A stretch of 62,615 bases of DNA from Chloroflexota bacterium (GCA_003157875.1 PMKV01000134.1:48992-111606), one strand, 5' to 3'. Shown: positions 26,649 to 35,932, counted from the stretch's first letter. Program-made: numbers and translations. The notes: generated by a model from the letters alone, not told the origin.

Positions 26649-27797
26649 TTATGGCTCGAACAGCTCGGCCGATGACAGGATCGCGTCGTCCGGCCCGGTG
26701 CCGCCGGCGATCAGGACATTGCCATTCGCCAGGGTAGTGACCGACGCGAAGTGGAGAGGAATGAGTGGCGGGCCGGTCTTGCTGAACGTGCCAGTCCTAG
26801 GGTCGTACAACTCGGCGTAGGTGTTGCCGACCGCCTCATGCGCTCCACCTACCACAAGCACTCGTCCGTCAGGGAGGAGAGCCGGTTGAACCTCGTCACG
26901 GACAACTGTCATGGGACCGGTCGGATTGAACGTGCCCGTCGCAGGATCGTAAATCTCGGCATCGAAATCGATGAGCAGTACTCGTCCGTCTTGGAGCAAG
27001 ACCATGCTCAACATGACGTGAGATGACGCCATCGACCCGGTTGGCGTGAACGTCCCGCTGACCGGGTCGTATATCTCGGCGGAGGACAGTCCAGCGCCAC
27101 CAATGACCAGGACACGCCCGTCCCTGAGAAGAAGGGCATGCGATCCGCTTCTGCGTGATTGCATCGAGCCGGTCGCAACGCTCATCCCCGTAGCAGGGTC
27201 GTAGATGCTCGCTGTGGCGAGGAATGAAGGCGGATAGCCTGGATGTTCCGGGTCAGACGTGACGCCGCCTATCAGCAGGAGCCGTCCGTCCTGGAGAACA
27301 ACGGGAGTAGTCCCGCCCGAGTAGGTCAGAGGCGACACGCCTACAACGAGACCTGTTGTCGGGTCGTATTCCTCGTCGATGGTTGTTTCCAAAGCCGTGA
27401 GACCCGATTGGTGCCCAATGAGGACTCGGCCGTTGGGCAGTGGAAGCACGTCCATGAGCTGAGTCGGGTGGCTTAGAGAGCCCGCAGTCGTGAACGTGCC
27501 CGTTCGCGGGTCGTAGATCTCACAGGCGGAGAGATACGTCTCGGGGCCAGAACCGTTTCGATCCCCGATGCCACCGAGAAGGAGGACCCGACCATCGACC
27601 AGTCGAACTGCGTAGTGTTGATAGCGGGCTGTCGACATCGATCCGGTAGCGACGAAGCGACCGGTCGGAGAAGGTGAGGCGCCTGTATTCGGCGACAATG
27701 CTGCTGTTGTGGACGACGAGGCGCAAGCCGCCGCCAAGAGGCCGATCAGGCCAACCGACGCGGCTCTCCTCATAGCCAAACTCGCGAGCGTTATCAC
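26649..27797 (-). CDS. kelch-repeat-like lipoprotein
   Basis: 382 residues from GTG 27797 (GGAGGGG four bases upstream; ATG 27773 is an alternative). A signal peptide with lipobox LLAAAC is followed by a Ser/Thr/Pro linker. The rest is a beta-propeller of about six blades of the kelch/Kelch_4 type. Each has LLxDGRVL(L/V)(I/L)GG and (A/S)E(I/L)YDPxTGTF units, for example LLRDGRVLVIGGAGLSSAEI. Such propellers act outside the cell in protein or glycan binding. The frame runs open another 110 codons upstream, but that part crosses the tRNA-Gly pseudogene and is not coding. Confidence 0.85.
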   Translation of the reverse strand: MITLASLAMRRAASVGLIGLLAAACASSSTTAALSPNTGASPSPTGRFVATGSMSTARYQHYAVRLVDGRVLLLGGIGDRNGSGPETYLSACEIYDPRTGTFTTAGSLSHPTQLMDVLPLPNGRVLIGHQSGLTALETTIDEEYDPTTGLVVGVSPLTYSGGTTPVVLQDGRLLLIGGVTSDPEHPGYPPSFLATASIYDPATGMSVATGSMQSRRSGSHALLLRDGRVLVIGGAGLSSAEIYDPVSGTFTPTGSMASSHVMLSMVLLQDGRVLLIDFDAEIYDPATGTFNPTGPMTVVRDEVQPALLPDGRVLVVGGAHEAVGNTYAELYDPRTGTFSKTGPPLIPLHFASVTTLANGNVLIAGGTGPDDAILSSAELFEP

Positions 27798-28038
27798 GAC
27801 CCCTCCATCCCCGACGATCTGCGGAACCAGCCCGGTGCGACCGTGGGGCGTGCGGCCCCAACGATCATCGGCGCATTCGAGCAAGCTCAGTATCAGGGAG
27901 CCAAGGGATTGCGCGTGTCGTCCAAGAGACAGCCAGCGCTGGGGACTTCGACCGGCTGAGCGCTGTAGCAGCCTGGCGCAGCCTTCGTCGGCCGCTTGCC
28001 TACAAGGCTGAGTGTCGTGCCAAGCACGAAATTGGGAT

Positions 28039-28113
28039 TGGAGCGGGAAACGGGTCTCGAACCCGCGACATTCAGCGTGGAAGGCCGATCCTCTACCGGA
28101 TGGGCAAGGATGG
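28039..28113 (-). pseudogene. degenerate tRNA-Gly(UCC) gene
   Basis: On the minus strand the order is a D-arm-like CCCATCCGGTAGAGG, an intact anticodon arm TCGGC-CTTCCAC-GCTGA (anticodon TCC), a T-arm GCGGG-TTCGAGA-CCCGT, and the acceptor 3' strand TTCCCGCTCCA with encoded CCA. The 5' acceptor strand expected to pair with it (GCGGGAA) is absent, GCCATCC standing there instead, and the D stem has mismatches. It is therefore a tRNA remnant, the most complete of five in the window. Confidence 0.7.
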
Positions 28114-28240
28114 CCGCACCGGCTCGTCACCATGACTCCATCGCGTGACTCGTCTGAGCCCGCGACCCTCTGATCTGCGCGGCCGGCATGTTCCGGCCCT
28201 CCCGGATCGATAGACCTTGGCCCGTCGCACGCGCCTCTAT

Positions 28241-29410
28241 ATGATGGCCGACGTGAACATACGTGCCGGTCTCACTCCGCTGGCGATGATCGCCGCGCTC
28301 TTGTTCGCGGCCTGCGGCTCCGGGATATCGTCTGCCGCCCCTTCGGTTTCGACCGGAGTTCCCGCCTCGGCTGCGACCGCCACTACTGGACCCGCCAGCC
28401 CGCTTCCAATTGCCACCCTGACGCCAGCGCCGGCCGTGATCGACGCCGACCTTGCGGCGGCTCTGGCGTATGCCACGGCCGACGTGAGCTCGGTCGAGTT
28501 CACCGACTGGGCGCGCCTTTTCGGCACGCGCCCGGATCCGAGCGCCGAGTCCGCCGCGCTCGTCGACCTCTCCAAGACCCACGCCATCCCGGCGAGCGGG
28601 CTGCTGTCCTACGCCGCGACAATTCGGCCGCAATGGAGCTTTGGGGTTGGCGACCTTGCCTGGGAGGCCGACTTCGCGAACTCGGGGGCGCCGTTCACCG
28701 TGCTCCAGTTCCGCGATACGTTCGACATCGCCTCGCTCGGCCCGTTGATGGAGGGCCGCGCATACACCAAGGACGCCGTCGTCGACGGCGTCCAGCCGTA
28801 CGCGCACGCGCTCGACCTGACGAAGCCGTTCATCAGCCAGGGACCGCAGTTCATGACGAACCTCGGGCTCGACGTCGCCCGCCACCGGTTGATCGTCGCC
28901 GCCAGCACCGACTCCCTGACGGCCGCGGTCCAGGCGCGCGCCGCCGGCCCGGCCGAGGCCTCCCCCGGAGCGCGAGCCCTCGCCCTCGCAGCCGCGCTCG
29001 GTTCGCCGTACGCCGCGATCCTATCGGTCGATCCCGGCGCGTGCAGCACGTTCGGCGGCCCCAACCTGACGTCCCCGAGCCCGAGTGCCACGTCGGGACT
29101 GTCCGCTCTGGGCGTCACGACGGGGACGGCGCTCGGGTTCTCGGAGGTCGCCGCCGGCGGCGGCGCGGTCACGGTCGCGCTGCTCTATGCAGACTCGGCG
29201 AAAGCAGCCGCTGACCTTGCGCCCCGAAGCGCCTACGCCGCCGGCGCCGTCGCCCAGGACGGGCAGCCCTACGCTTCGACCGTGCTCGCGCTCGCCAACG
29301 GCCGCACGGCCGGTGCCGTGCTTGTCTTCGACGGGACGCCCGCGGGTCCCGTCTCGCGCGTCCTGACGGCGTTCATGCGCCGGGACCTGCCATTCGCCGC
29401 CTGCCCTTGA
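28241..29410 (+). CDS. secreted lipoprotein of unknown function
   Basis: About 389 residues. After MMADVNIRAGLTPLAMIAALLFAACGS, with lipobox FAAC, comes a Ser/Thr/Pro linker and a globular Ala/Asp-rich domain (about 80-389) with no recognised motif. Recognisable stretches include SSVEFTDWARLFGTRPDPSA, RPQWSFGVGDLAWEADF and AHALDLTKPFISQGPQFMTN. ATG 28241 or the next ATG 28244 is the likely start; a TTG at 28217 is possible. No clear ribosome binding site is seen. It diverges from the kelch lipoprotein gene, with the tRNA-Gly pseudogene between them. Confidence 0.75.
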   Translation: MMADVNIRAGLTPLAMIAALLFAACGSGISSAAPSVSTGVPASAATATTGPASPLPIATLTPAPAVIDADLAAALAYATADVSSVEFTDWARLFGTRPDPSAESAALVDLSKTHAIPASGLLSYAATIRPQWSFGVGDLAWEADFANSGAPFTVLQFRDTFDIASLGPLMEGRAYTKDAVVDGVQPYAHALDLTKPFISQGPQFMTNLGLDVARHRLIVAASTDSLTAAVQARAAGPAEASPGARALALAAALGSPYAAILSVDPGACSTFGGPNLTSPSPSATSGLSALGVTTGTALGFSEVAAGGGAVTVALLYADSAKAAADLAPRSAYAAGAVAQDGQPYASTVLALANGRTAGAVLVFDGTPAGPVSRVLTAFMRRDLPFAACP

Positions 29411-29631
29411 GCGCGCGGCGCATCACCAGAGTCTCTGCCTGATGATTCGCGCGCTGAGGACACCTCCCGAAACTGCGGCCGGGGCGACGGCTTGCTGACC
29501 TGGCGGCACTTCCCACCGAGAGAGGGTCTCCGAAAGGCAAGGCTCGGTGCAATCAATGGACTGACCGTCGGCGCGCTCCGGTTCGTGGCCCGCAGTTAGC
29601 GTCTGAACGAGGCGACAAGGGTGCGGATCGT

Positions 29632-29732
29632 CGGGTCTCGAACCCGCGACATTCAGCTTGTAGGGCCTCAAGCCCTATGCGCTGTGGCACCGTGCTTGAA
29701 GGGCAAGCGTAACGTGTCCAGTTGTCGTGTCG
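29632..29732 (-). repeat. tRNA-Gly-linked repeat unit, copy 3
   Basis: Most diverged copy. On the minus strand it reads CGACACGACAACTGGACACG, a middle segment, a perfect hairpin TAGGGC-TTGAG-GCCCTA, then ACAAGCTGAATGTCGCGGGT and TCGAGACCCG. The hairpin differs in sequence from copies 1 and 2 but keeps its pairing, and similarity to the acceptor stem is lost after ACCCG. It lies in a 680-bp gene-free spacer (29411-30089) where nothing else was recognised. Confidence 0.65.
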
Positions 29733-30089
29733 TCGGCCTGCCCGCTGCGACCACTGTCGGAGCCCGAGGTGGTCCCAGCCGTCATCGCCTGAACGCAGAC
29801 GAGCGGGTCGCGGACGGTCCTGGTGCTGGGCTCGTCTGAGCCCCCGGCGTCGACCGACGTTGAAAGACCGAACGTAGCCGAGTCTCGCGTTCCGGACCAA
29901 TCAGACGCAGTTCTTCTTGGCGAGGCATCGTTCCAGCGGTAGCATGGACCCGGTCCTCCAGGCGGCGAAAACGAAGGAGGAGATGGGCGGCCCTGACGTC
30001 CAGCCGCCGCTCCACGTCCCAGCCACCAGCGACCACGCGCATTCCGATGTTCGTTCAGACGGTCGTGATCGACCCGGAGGGAATCGGCT

Positions 30090-30956
30090 ATGAAATGCCG
30101 TGCGATTGCGTTGTGTGCAGGCCTGCTGCTGCTGGGCTTGATGCCGGGATCGGCCCTGGCCAAAGCCACCGTGGATCAGCAGAACGTCGTCTATAACGCC
30201 GGCTTTGGTGGTGCCCAAACTCTCGCCCAGACTTTCACGGTCGGCAGGACCGGCACGATGACTCAAGTCGACCTGTACATATCGGAGTCCCCGGCGAAGG
30301 CCGTCACGGTGCACATCCAGGCTGTCCCGGTCACCTACCCGTTCGGCAACGACCTTGCGAGTGGGTCGTCGGCTTCTGTGAACGCTGAGGGCTGGTACAG
30401 CTTTTCGTTGTTCCCGGCCATGAGCGTCACAACCGGACAGAAGTACGCGATCGTCTTCAATTTGGGCGCTACCGGCGACGTATACGGTTCAACTTCAGCC
30501 GATGAATATGCTGGCGGCCAGGCGTTGCTTGAGGACCCGTCCTGGTCGGCCTTCGCGGGGACCATTGATTTCGACTTCAAGACGTACGTGGAAGCTCCCG
30601 CGCCGACGCCCGCGCCGACGCCCACGCCGCCGACTCCCACGTTTGCGCCGGGCGCCACCGCCACGCCCAGTGCGAAGGCATCGATCGGCTCGACCGACTC
30701 GACGGCGTCCGTCGTCCCGAGCGCGACTGACACGTCCGGCCCGACTCCATCGCCGGCGGCGACCGAGCCGGCAGCTTCCTTGGTCCAGGCCACCAGCGCC
30801 ACGCCGAGCCCGCAGCCCGACTCGGGATCGGGCAGCTCGGCCGGCTCCTCTGGCTCGACATTGCCGATTGTTCTGGCCGGGATCGTGGCGCTGGGCCTGG
30901 TACTCGGCGGCGTCTCGTTCGTACTCGTGCGGCGGCGACGGCAGGCCATCGGCTGA
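30090..30956 (+). CDS. signal-peptide surface protein with Pro/Thr linker and C-terminal membrane anchor
   Basis: 288 residues. Signal peptide MKCRAIALCAGLLLLGLMPG ends near ALAKA. An extracellular beta-sandwich follows at about 26-165 (QTLAQTFTVGRTGTMTQVDL, GWYSFSLFPAMSVTTGQKYA). A PTPAPTPTPPTPT linker comes next, with a single helix LPIVLAGIVALGLVLGGVSF at about 255-280 and a basic RRRRQ stop-transfer. ATG with GGAGG nine bases upstream is a good start. Its signal peptide and layout match the gene at 37519-38916, so the two are paralogues. The role is probably display on the cell surface. Confidence 0.8.
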   Translation: MKCRAIALCAGLLLLGLMPGSALAKATVDQQNVVYNAGFGGAQTLAQTFTVGRTGTMTQVDLYISESPAKAVTVHIQAVPVTYPFGNDLASGSSASVNAEGWYSFSLFPAMSVTTGQKYAIVFNLGATGDVYGSTSADEYAGGQALLEDPSWSAFAGTIDFDFKTYVEAPAPTPAPTPTPPTPTFAPGATATPSAKASIGSTDSTASVVPSATDTSGPTPSPAATEPAASLVQATSATPSPQPDSGSGSSAGSSGSTLPIVLAGIVALGLVLGGVSFVLVRRRRQAIG

Positions 30957-31108
30957 CCTGTGTCGTGACGCAACACGGCGACGATATCGGCAGTTGGTTC
31001 CGACTCTATGGTTGAACAGCGAAGGTCGGAGTCAGTCCCGACGGAGCTTGCCGATTGCGGACCGCGACCGTCGCCTTATGTCCCACTGTCGAGCGAGAGC
31101 GCCCAGCC

Positions 31109-31672
31109 TCAGCTGCAGGTCCAGGTCTCGCTGCCGCTGACGGCCTTCTCGTTTGAATCCTGGAGGTTCTGGAACGTGGCGGAACCCGAGCCGTCGGCGT
31201 TGACCGTGACCGACCCAACGCTCGAGTCGACCTGGTCGTATTCGTCTCCCTTCGGGCCGGTCAACTCAACGGAGTTCCCGAACGTCTTTGGGTCTGAGTA
31301 CGTTCCGGGTCCGGTATACGGCTGGACGTTCCAGTTGAGCTTGGAATCCTGAGTGTTGGGCTGCGGGATGCTCCAGGTATTGCTGGAGAAGCCGGTCTTG
31401 GCCAGCGCGGAGCAGGCCGGGAGCACAGACAGCGAATCGGTGAACGTGAGCGTGAACTTGACGGCTCCGGTGACCGTGAGAGTCGCGACGAATTGGTGGC
31501 TGCCACCCGAAACCGGGGCTGTCGTCGGGTTTGCTGCCTGGCTGGTGGAACCGGGCGCACTCGAGGAACCGGCCGGTGCCGACCCGTTCGTGGGAGGTGC
31601 GGAGGCGGTTGACGAGCTGCATGCCGCAAGCACGAGCGCGGCCCCCGCAAGGATCAACCCGAATCGTCGCAT
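31109..31672 (-). CDS. lipoprotein of unknown function
   Basis: 187 residues. Signal peptide MRRFGLILAGAALVLAAC gives lipobox LAAC at residue 18, followed by a Ser/Thr/Ala/Pro linker to about residue 58. The small beta-rich domain has paired cysteines (LPACSALAKTGF, ETWTCS at the end) and HQFVATLTVTGAVKFTLTFT. ATG is preceded by GGAGGGAG about seven bases upstream. Convergent with the surface-protein gene at 30090-30956, 152 bases apart. No family recognised. Confidence 0.78.
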   Translation of the reverse strand: MRRFGLILAGAALVLAACSSSTASAPPTNGSAPAGSSSAPGSTSQAANPTTAPVSGGSHQFVATLTVTGAVKFTLTFTDSLSVLPACSALAKTGFSSNTWSIPQPNTQDSKLNWNVQPYTGPGTYSDPKTFGNSVELTGPKGDEYDQVDSSVGSVTVNADGSGSATFQNLQDSNEKAVSGSETWTCS

Positions 31673-31831
31673 CTGAACTCTCCCTCCAGAGGTGCCAGTG
31701 TCCCTCCGACGCGCATGCTACAGGCGCGAACATTTCCTCGCACAAACAACTCGGGGGCGGCCGGATCCGATCCTATGGCTGCGTCGTCGTCAGGAACACG
31801 GCGAAACACGCTCGGCCACGAGGCATGAGAA

Positions 31832-31864
31832 CGCGCCCCGGGGCCTTGTGAGCCCAGGGGCGCG
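31832..31864 (-). terminator. GC-rich hairpin after the RCC1-repeat gene
   Basis: CGCGCCCC (31832-31839) pairs with GGGGCGCG (31857-31864), and inner GGG/CCC pairing leaves a nine-base loop. It lies 25 bases past the stop of the minus-strand gene ending at 31889 and is followed on that strand by TTCTC. A probable intrinsic terminator. Confidence 0.55.
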
Positions 31865-31888
31865 CCATTGGGGGAGATCGTCCGCCGG

Positions 31889-33277
31889 TTATGCGTGCGG
31901 CGTGACCGGTGCGGTGGGCGCGGACGCCGGGCTCGTGCCGAGGGGGTTGGTCGCAGTCACCGTGAACGTGTAGGCCTTGCCGTTGACCAGGCCCGTGACC
32001 GTGCAGGTTCCATTTCCGCCACCTGTCGTGCAAGTCTTGCCGCCCGGCGAGGAGGTCACGGTGTAGCTCGTGATGGCCGCGCCGTTGTCCCACCAATCCG
32101 TCCAGCTGACCACGGCCGACCTGTTGCCGGCCACGGCGCTCACCCAATAGGGCGCCCCGGGCGCCGAGGGCGTCTGCCATAGAGCCAGACTGAAGTTCTC
32201 ACCTGCAGCCACCGCGACGAAGTTGCCCTGAAGCCAATTGACCACGTCCGTCAGCGTCGTCTGGCCGGAGCTATTGTCCCCCCACGCCCAGACGCGTCCG
32301 TCCTTCAAGGCCAACGCGTGGGTCCCGCCCGCCGCGATGGCGCTGAAGCCGTAGACCGGGTTCACGCACGTGTGAGTCAGGTAGTTGTAGAGGCTGCAGG
32401 GAGTGGTCAGCTCGCCAAGCTGGTTGCTGCCCCAGCCGCTGATGATGCCGTTGGAGTTGAGGACCAGGCTGAACTCGTCCCCGGCGGCGACGGCGGTGGC
32501 GCCGCTCAAGCCCGACGGGACTTCCGTCTGGCCGAAAGCGTCGTAACCCCAGGCGATGACCGAGCCGTCCTGGCGAAGCCCCAGCACCTGAGAGCGGGCG
32601 CTGACCGACTTCAGGTTGGACAGCGGCAGGAGGATGTATCGAGGCCCGACGGGGACGACGACATTCGGGATGTTGGTTGCGCCGTAGTAGTCGTTGCCCC
32701 ATGCCACGATCGAGCCGTCCGACTTGAGGGCCACCGCGAACGAGTTGCCTGCGGAGATGGCCACGACTCCGGACTCGGCGGCGGGGGGAATGTCGATCTG
32801 GTGATGGCTGTCGTCGCCCCAGGCGACGACCGAGCCGTCCGACTCGAGCGCCAGCGCGAAGGTGTCGCCGGCTGAGATCGCCTTGACGTTCGAAAGCCAG
32901 CCCGGCACGTTTGTCTGGCCCCATGTGTCGTCGCCCCAGGCAACGACCTTGCCATCCCATGTCAGGGCCATGGCCATGTCGGTTCCCGCCGAGATGGCGA
33001 CGACGCCCTGCTGGGCGGCGAAGGGCACGTCCGTCTGGTGATGACTGTCGTCACCCCAGGCCGTGACGTAGCCGTAGTCAGGACCGCCTCCCGTGGTAGA
33101 CGCCTTGACCGGGGTCGGCAGCATCCCGGTGAGGGCCACTGCCAGCGCCCCTGCAGCGAGCGCCGCGGTGGTGCTTGCGCGGAGAGCCCGGCCCCCGGCC
33201 TTGCGACCGGCGCCGAGCTCGTTGCCTACTGTGACCGAGTGGTCCACACGGACCGCCTGGTTCGTCGTCGATGCCAC
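31889..33277 (-). CDS. secreted RCC1-repeat protein with fibronectin type III domain
   Basis: 462 residues from GTG 33277, chosen because GGGGGAAAGGAG stands just upstream. A long basic n-region precedes a signal sequence ([20 protein letters not shown]). About six RCC1-type propeller repeats follow, each VVAWGDD...QTxVP...VVAISAG..FALAL.SDG, typical of bacterial RCC1_2 repeats. A C-terminal fibronectin type III domain (about 370-462; [39 protein letters not shown]) ends the protein without an anchor. It is likely an extracellular binding protein. Its upstream region shares a palindrome and spacing with that of the gene at 37519-38916. Confidence 0.86.
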   Translation of the reverse strand: MASTTNQAVRVDHSVTVGNELGAGRKAGGRALRASTTAALAAGALAVALTGMLPTPVKASTTGGGPDYGYVTAWGDDSHHQTDVPFAAQQGVVAISAGTDMAMALTWDGKVVAWGDDTWGQTNVPGWLSNVKAISAGDTFALALESDGSVVAWGDDSHHQIDIPPAAESGVVAISAGNSFAVALKSDGSIVAWGNDYYGATNIPNVVVPVGPRYILLPLSNLKSVSARSQVLGLRQDGSVIAWGYDAFGQTEVPSGLSGATAVAAGDEFSLVLNSNGIISGWGSNQLGELTTPCSLYNYLTHTCVNPVYGFSAIAAGGTHALALKDGRVWAWGDNSSGQTTLTDVVNWLQGNFVAVAAGENFSLALWQTPSAPGAPYWVSAVAGNRSAVVSWTDWWDNGAAITSYTVTSSPGGKTCTTGGGNGTCTVTGLVNGKAYTFTVTATNPLGTSPASAPTAPVTPHA

Positions 33278-33406
33278 TTGAACCCGCTCCTTTCCCCCGC
33301 CCTCGGTCATTTGCCTCGGGCTACCCATGCAGGCTCGTGGCCGCCTGTAAGGGCCGCCGTCGGGCAGGGAAAAGGTTTCGCGACGTTATGTAAGGGCTGG
33401 CTTACA
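33278..33406 (-). promoter_or_regulatory. conserved upstream region of the RCC1 gene (GTAAG palindrome)
   Basis: Contains TGTAAG-GGCTGG-CTTACA (33389-33406, perfect 6-bp arms) and a second GTAAG at 33347-33351, 43 bp from the first when like points are compared. Nearer the gene it has a GC-rich segment and a GGGGGAAAGGAGCGGGTT ribosome-binding block. The same elements in the same order and with the same 43-bp spacing precede the gene at 37519-38916. It is either a two-site operator or a structured leader. Confidence 0.6.
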
Positions 33407-33410
33407 TGGA

Positions 33411-34389
33411 CGGCGAGGTTGCGCCCCGAAGCCTTGCGACCCCGAGGCGCGCCTTCGTCTCGGCGGCTGGATGCAGCAAAGGAAGTTGCGACCAGTGAGC
33501 GGACGGACCCGTATCGAGTGTGGACATCTCCTGAGCCCCCATGGTCGGTGGCGCACGCTGCGCCTCCCGTCGCGGGTCGGTCTCGCCACTGGCTCGGCGC
33601 AGGCCCCGGCGACCAGCGTTGGCCAGCGTGTCCCAGCCCCCCGTGCGCAGCACATTCTCCCACCGAGCGATAGGCGCTTGACCAGTTCATGGGGCATGGT
33701 TGGGGTTAGGTCGTGCGACCCGAGACACCACACGAAGACGCTATCGCTGGATCGCGACCGCTGGGTGACTAGGTGGCAGGGTGTCACCGGGCCGAGCTGC
33801 GACTCGCTAGTCGGCCCTCATTACCTGGCCAAGCAACGCAGCGATCGTCCTGATTCGCTTCTGGTATTCGTCGCTCATATCCACAGCTGCGGGGATTCGG
33901 CCCGGCGAGGAACACGGGCACCAGCCCAACGAACAGCCGCCTATGCACAGCGACCCCCTTCCCAAATGCCGTCACCCAACGGCGCTCCGCGGCGGTCACG
34001 GACGCTGCGGCCCCTGGAGCGCAACGGACATGAGTGTAAGCCCGCCGGAGCACGGCCGAAACCCCGCCACTATGGCTGCATCGTACGGCGCGAGGGGAGT
34101 CAGGCCGACACCATGCTGGGAAGGTGGGGAGCGGGCGTGTCGCACCCGAGGGCTGCCGGGTTCAGACTGAAGCGGTTGCGCTGCAGGTGCGTCGCCCGCG
34201 ATGGTCACCGTCGACGATCACTGGCGGTGAGTCAACGCCCTCCCAGACGAGCGGCGACCACCGGCGGGGCCCTAGCCTGCGGCAGCGTCGATATCCGCCA
34301 CAGTCCGGCCGACGGAAGCTGTGGCGTAGTCGTACGCACCTCGGCGCCGCCGTGGGCTCTGGGTCCTGAAGTGCCTGCCCACGCGGCGA
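33411..34389. other. about 1-kb spacer without a convincing gene
   Basis: Frames are open here on both strands, but they are Arg/Pro/Ser-rich, lack start signals and show no domain. A 42-bp sequence at 34068-34109 recurs in diverged form at 45914-45955. It may be a decayed gene region, a large 5' region, or host an RNA gene I cannot recognise. Confidence 0.4.
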
Positions 34390-34581
34390 TCAACGGATGA
34401 TCGCGACTCCGATCTCGACGAACAGCGCAACGACAGCAACCAGCCCGAGCACAGCGAAGGCACGCAGGTGCAGCATGTACCACGCCCGGACCCTTGGAAT
34501 CAGGGTGGAGGCGACGACGAAGGCAGCAAGCGCCACCGTGTAGAGCACCAGGAGGACCGCCGCCAGCTTCAAGCCATCCAT
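34390..34581 (-). CDS. small membrane protein
   Basis: 63 residues with two membrane helices: KLAAVLLVLYTVALAAFVVA (about 5-26) and an AFAVLGLVAVVALFVEIGVA segment (about 42-61), joined by a basic loop (PRVRAWYMLHLR). ATG 34581 has AGGG close upstream. It follows the next membrane-protein gene after only four bases, suggesting an operon of two. Function unknown. Confidence 0.6.
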   Translation of the reverse strand: MDGLKLAAVLLVLYTVALAAFVVASTLIPRVRAWYMLHLRAFAVLGLVAVVALFVEIGVAIIR

Positions 34582-34585
34582 AGCC

Positions 34586-34849
34586 CTAACTTACCGCAGC
34601 TGGAGCGTGGTTCCAGTGGTGGCGGGTGGGAGCCGCTGGCCTTGCCGGGGGGCGTTCAAACACCGGGGGCAGCACGATCCACACCAGCCCGGCCACGACG
34701 ACCTGTGGGCCAATCACGAGGGCCCAAGCAACGGACGGGTTCGTAACACACATGCTACAGCCGGCCGCTACAGCGATGCCTGCGGCGACCAGTCCGATGC
34801 CGAGAACTGACAGCGACAGCAAACCTCGAACGACTGAGCTCCTGTTCAT
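34586..34849 (-). CDS. small membrane protein
   Basis: 87 residues from ATG 34849 (AGGAGG six bases upstream; an adjacent ATG 34852 is too close). Two membrane helices are at about 8-29 (GLLSLSVLGIGLVAAGIAVA) and 38-60, with a CSMC pair between them. The cytoplasmic tail is Pro/Arg/His-rich. It is first in a two-gene unit with the protein at 34390-34581. Function unknown. Confidence 0.62.
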   Translation of the reverse strand: MNRSSVVRGLLSLSVLGIGLVAAGIAVAAGCSMCVTNPSVAWALVIGPQVVVAGLVWIVLPPVFERPPARPAAPTRHHWNHAPAAVS

Positions 34850-34969
34850 CATGTCCCTCCTGGAGAGCGAGATAAGACGCTACGCTCCGGACCTGCCTGA
34901 GCGAGTCCGGGGCCGTTCGGCGGCGGCTCGGGGCGGCACCGCCGCGCCCGAGCCGCCCATTCGACAGTG

Positions 34970-35530
34970 CTAACAGAGGAACGCCCCGACAAGGGCGTCA
35001 ATGGAAGCGCCGGCCGCCAGGAGCGTACCGATCGCGCCCGCCAGCCATGGAGAGATGACGATACCGAAGGGGAGCTCGAGCCACCACCCGAAGTAGGCGG
35101 CGGCCAAGAAGATGCCCGCCCCCATGCCATAGATGGCGGACGTCACGAAGAACATGCAGATCGGGTTGGAGTCGGGCGTAACGACCAGCTTGGCGTCGGG
35201 TGGCTGGAGCGATGTGACCTTTATCACTTGCTGCCCGCCAACGCGGGACGCGGTCAGGGTGTAGCCGCTCGGCAACGCCATTGACGCTGTCTGACCGTTC
35301 TGGATGCTGCCAAGCCATGTAGCCAGCTGTTGCTCTTGAGCCAGTTGCGCGCCAGTCAACTGCGGGCCGTTCGCTGTCACCGACGGGCTAGCGACCGGCA
35401 CCACAACCTTGGTTGTTGGTGACGCTGCGGCGACGCCGCCAGCGGTAGCGAAGGCACCGGTGACCGCGAGGGCCGTGGCCAGAAACAGGGTAAACACCCT
35501 CCGCTGACCGCTCCGTAAGCGTCGGATCAT
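34970..35530 (-). CDS. exported protein with Gly-rich hydrophobic C-terminus
   Basis: 186 residues from ATG 35530 (GAGGAGG seven bases upstream). The signal peptide (basic RRLRSGQRRV, then VFTLFLATALAVTGAFATAG) ends near residue 35. The middle domain is polar (QLTGAQLAQEQQLATWLGSI, GYTLTASRVGGQQVIKVTSL). The last 65 residues are strongly hydrophobic and Gly/Ala-rich (AIYGMGAGIFLAAAYFGWWL, PWLAGAIGTLLAAGASIDAL) and end in Cys. This C-terminus recalls class II or circular bacteriocins, but no leader peptidase site or transporter gene is adjacent, so a membrane-embedded exported protein is equally likely. Confidence 0.6.
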   Translation of the reverse strand: MIRRLRSGQRRVFTLFLATALAVTGAFATAGGVAAASPTTKVVVPVASPSVTANGPQLTGAQLAQEQQLATWLGSIQNGQTASMALPSGYTLTASRVGGQQVIKVTSLQPPDAKLVVTPDSNPICMFFVTSAIYGMGAGIFLAAAYFGWWLELPFGIVISPWLAGAIGTLLAAGASIDALVGAFLC

Positions 35531-35932
35531 TGCCATTCCTCCTCATGTCGGGGACCAATCAAAGGAGGGGGGTGTGACCAGCATCTTCCCCCCGTTGGCG
35601 ACCCGGTCACGATCTGCCAACGGCCGATGGTAGTTACACTGGGCTAGGTCAGCCAATACAACGGCTTGCCTAGCGAGTCAACTGCGGTTGGACTAGCTAG
35701 CCCTGGACTCAGCAGCGCTGCGCTCTCCCTCTTCTGACAGGCCTCGACCGGATCGACGTGCTGGGGCTCGGCCAGACGATGATCTACCTAAGCGCGCACG
35801 TGGTCCCATCACGCGCTGGCGGCGGTGCTACCGACCGAGTTCAGTTCAGCAGTAGGCCTTTGGGCTGGAGGAACAGAACCTACGACCGAACGTGCCGGAT
35901 CGTCGTTCGACCCCAACGGCTGACCCCACACG
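35531..35932. other. gene-free region before the 105-bp repeat
   Basis: Lies between the divergent genes at 34970-35530 and 36006-36941. One open frame on the plus strand (35758-36066) runs into the next gene but has no start signal or domain. Promoters for both neighbours should be here; none stands out. Confidence 0.35.

Noticed and set aside
33278-33406. Cyclic-di-GMP or cobalamin riboswitch before the RCC1 gene
   Set aside because: The invariant core sequences of those classes are not present; only the GTAAG elements and the ribosome-binding block are conserved between the two copies.
33471-34400. 309-codon open frame on the plus strand
   Set aside because: Extreme Arg/Pro/Ser content, no ribosome binding site, no domain, and similar open frames on the opposite strand. 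High GC alone explains the openness.
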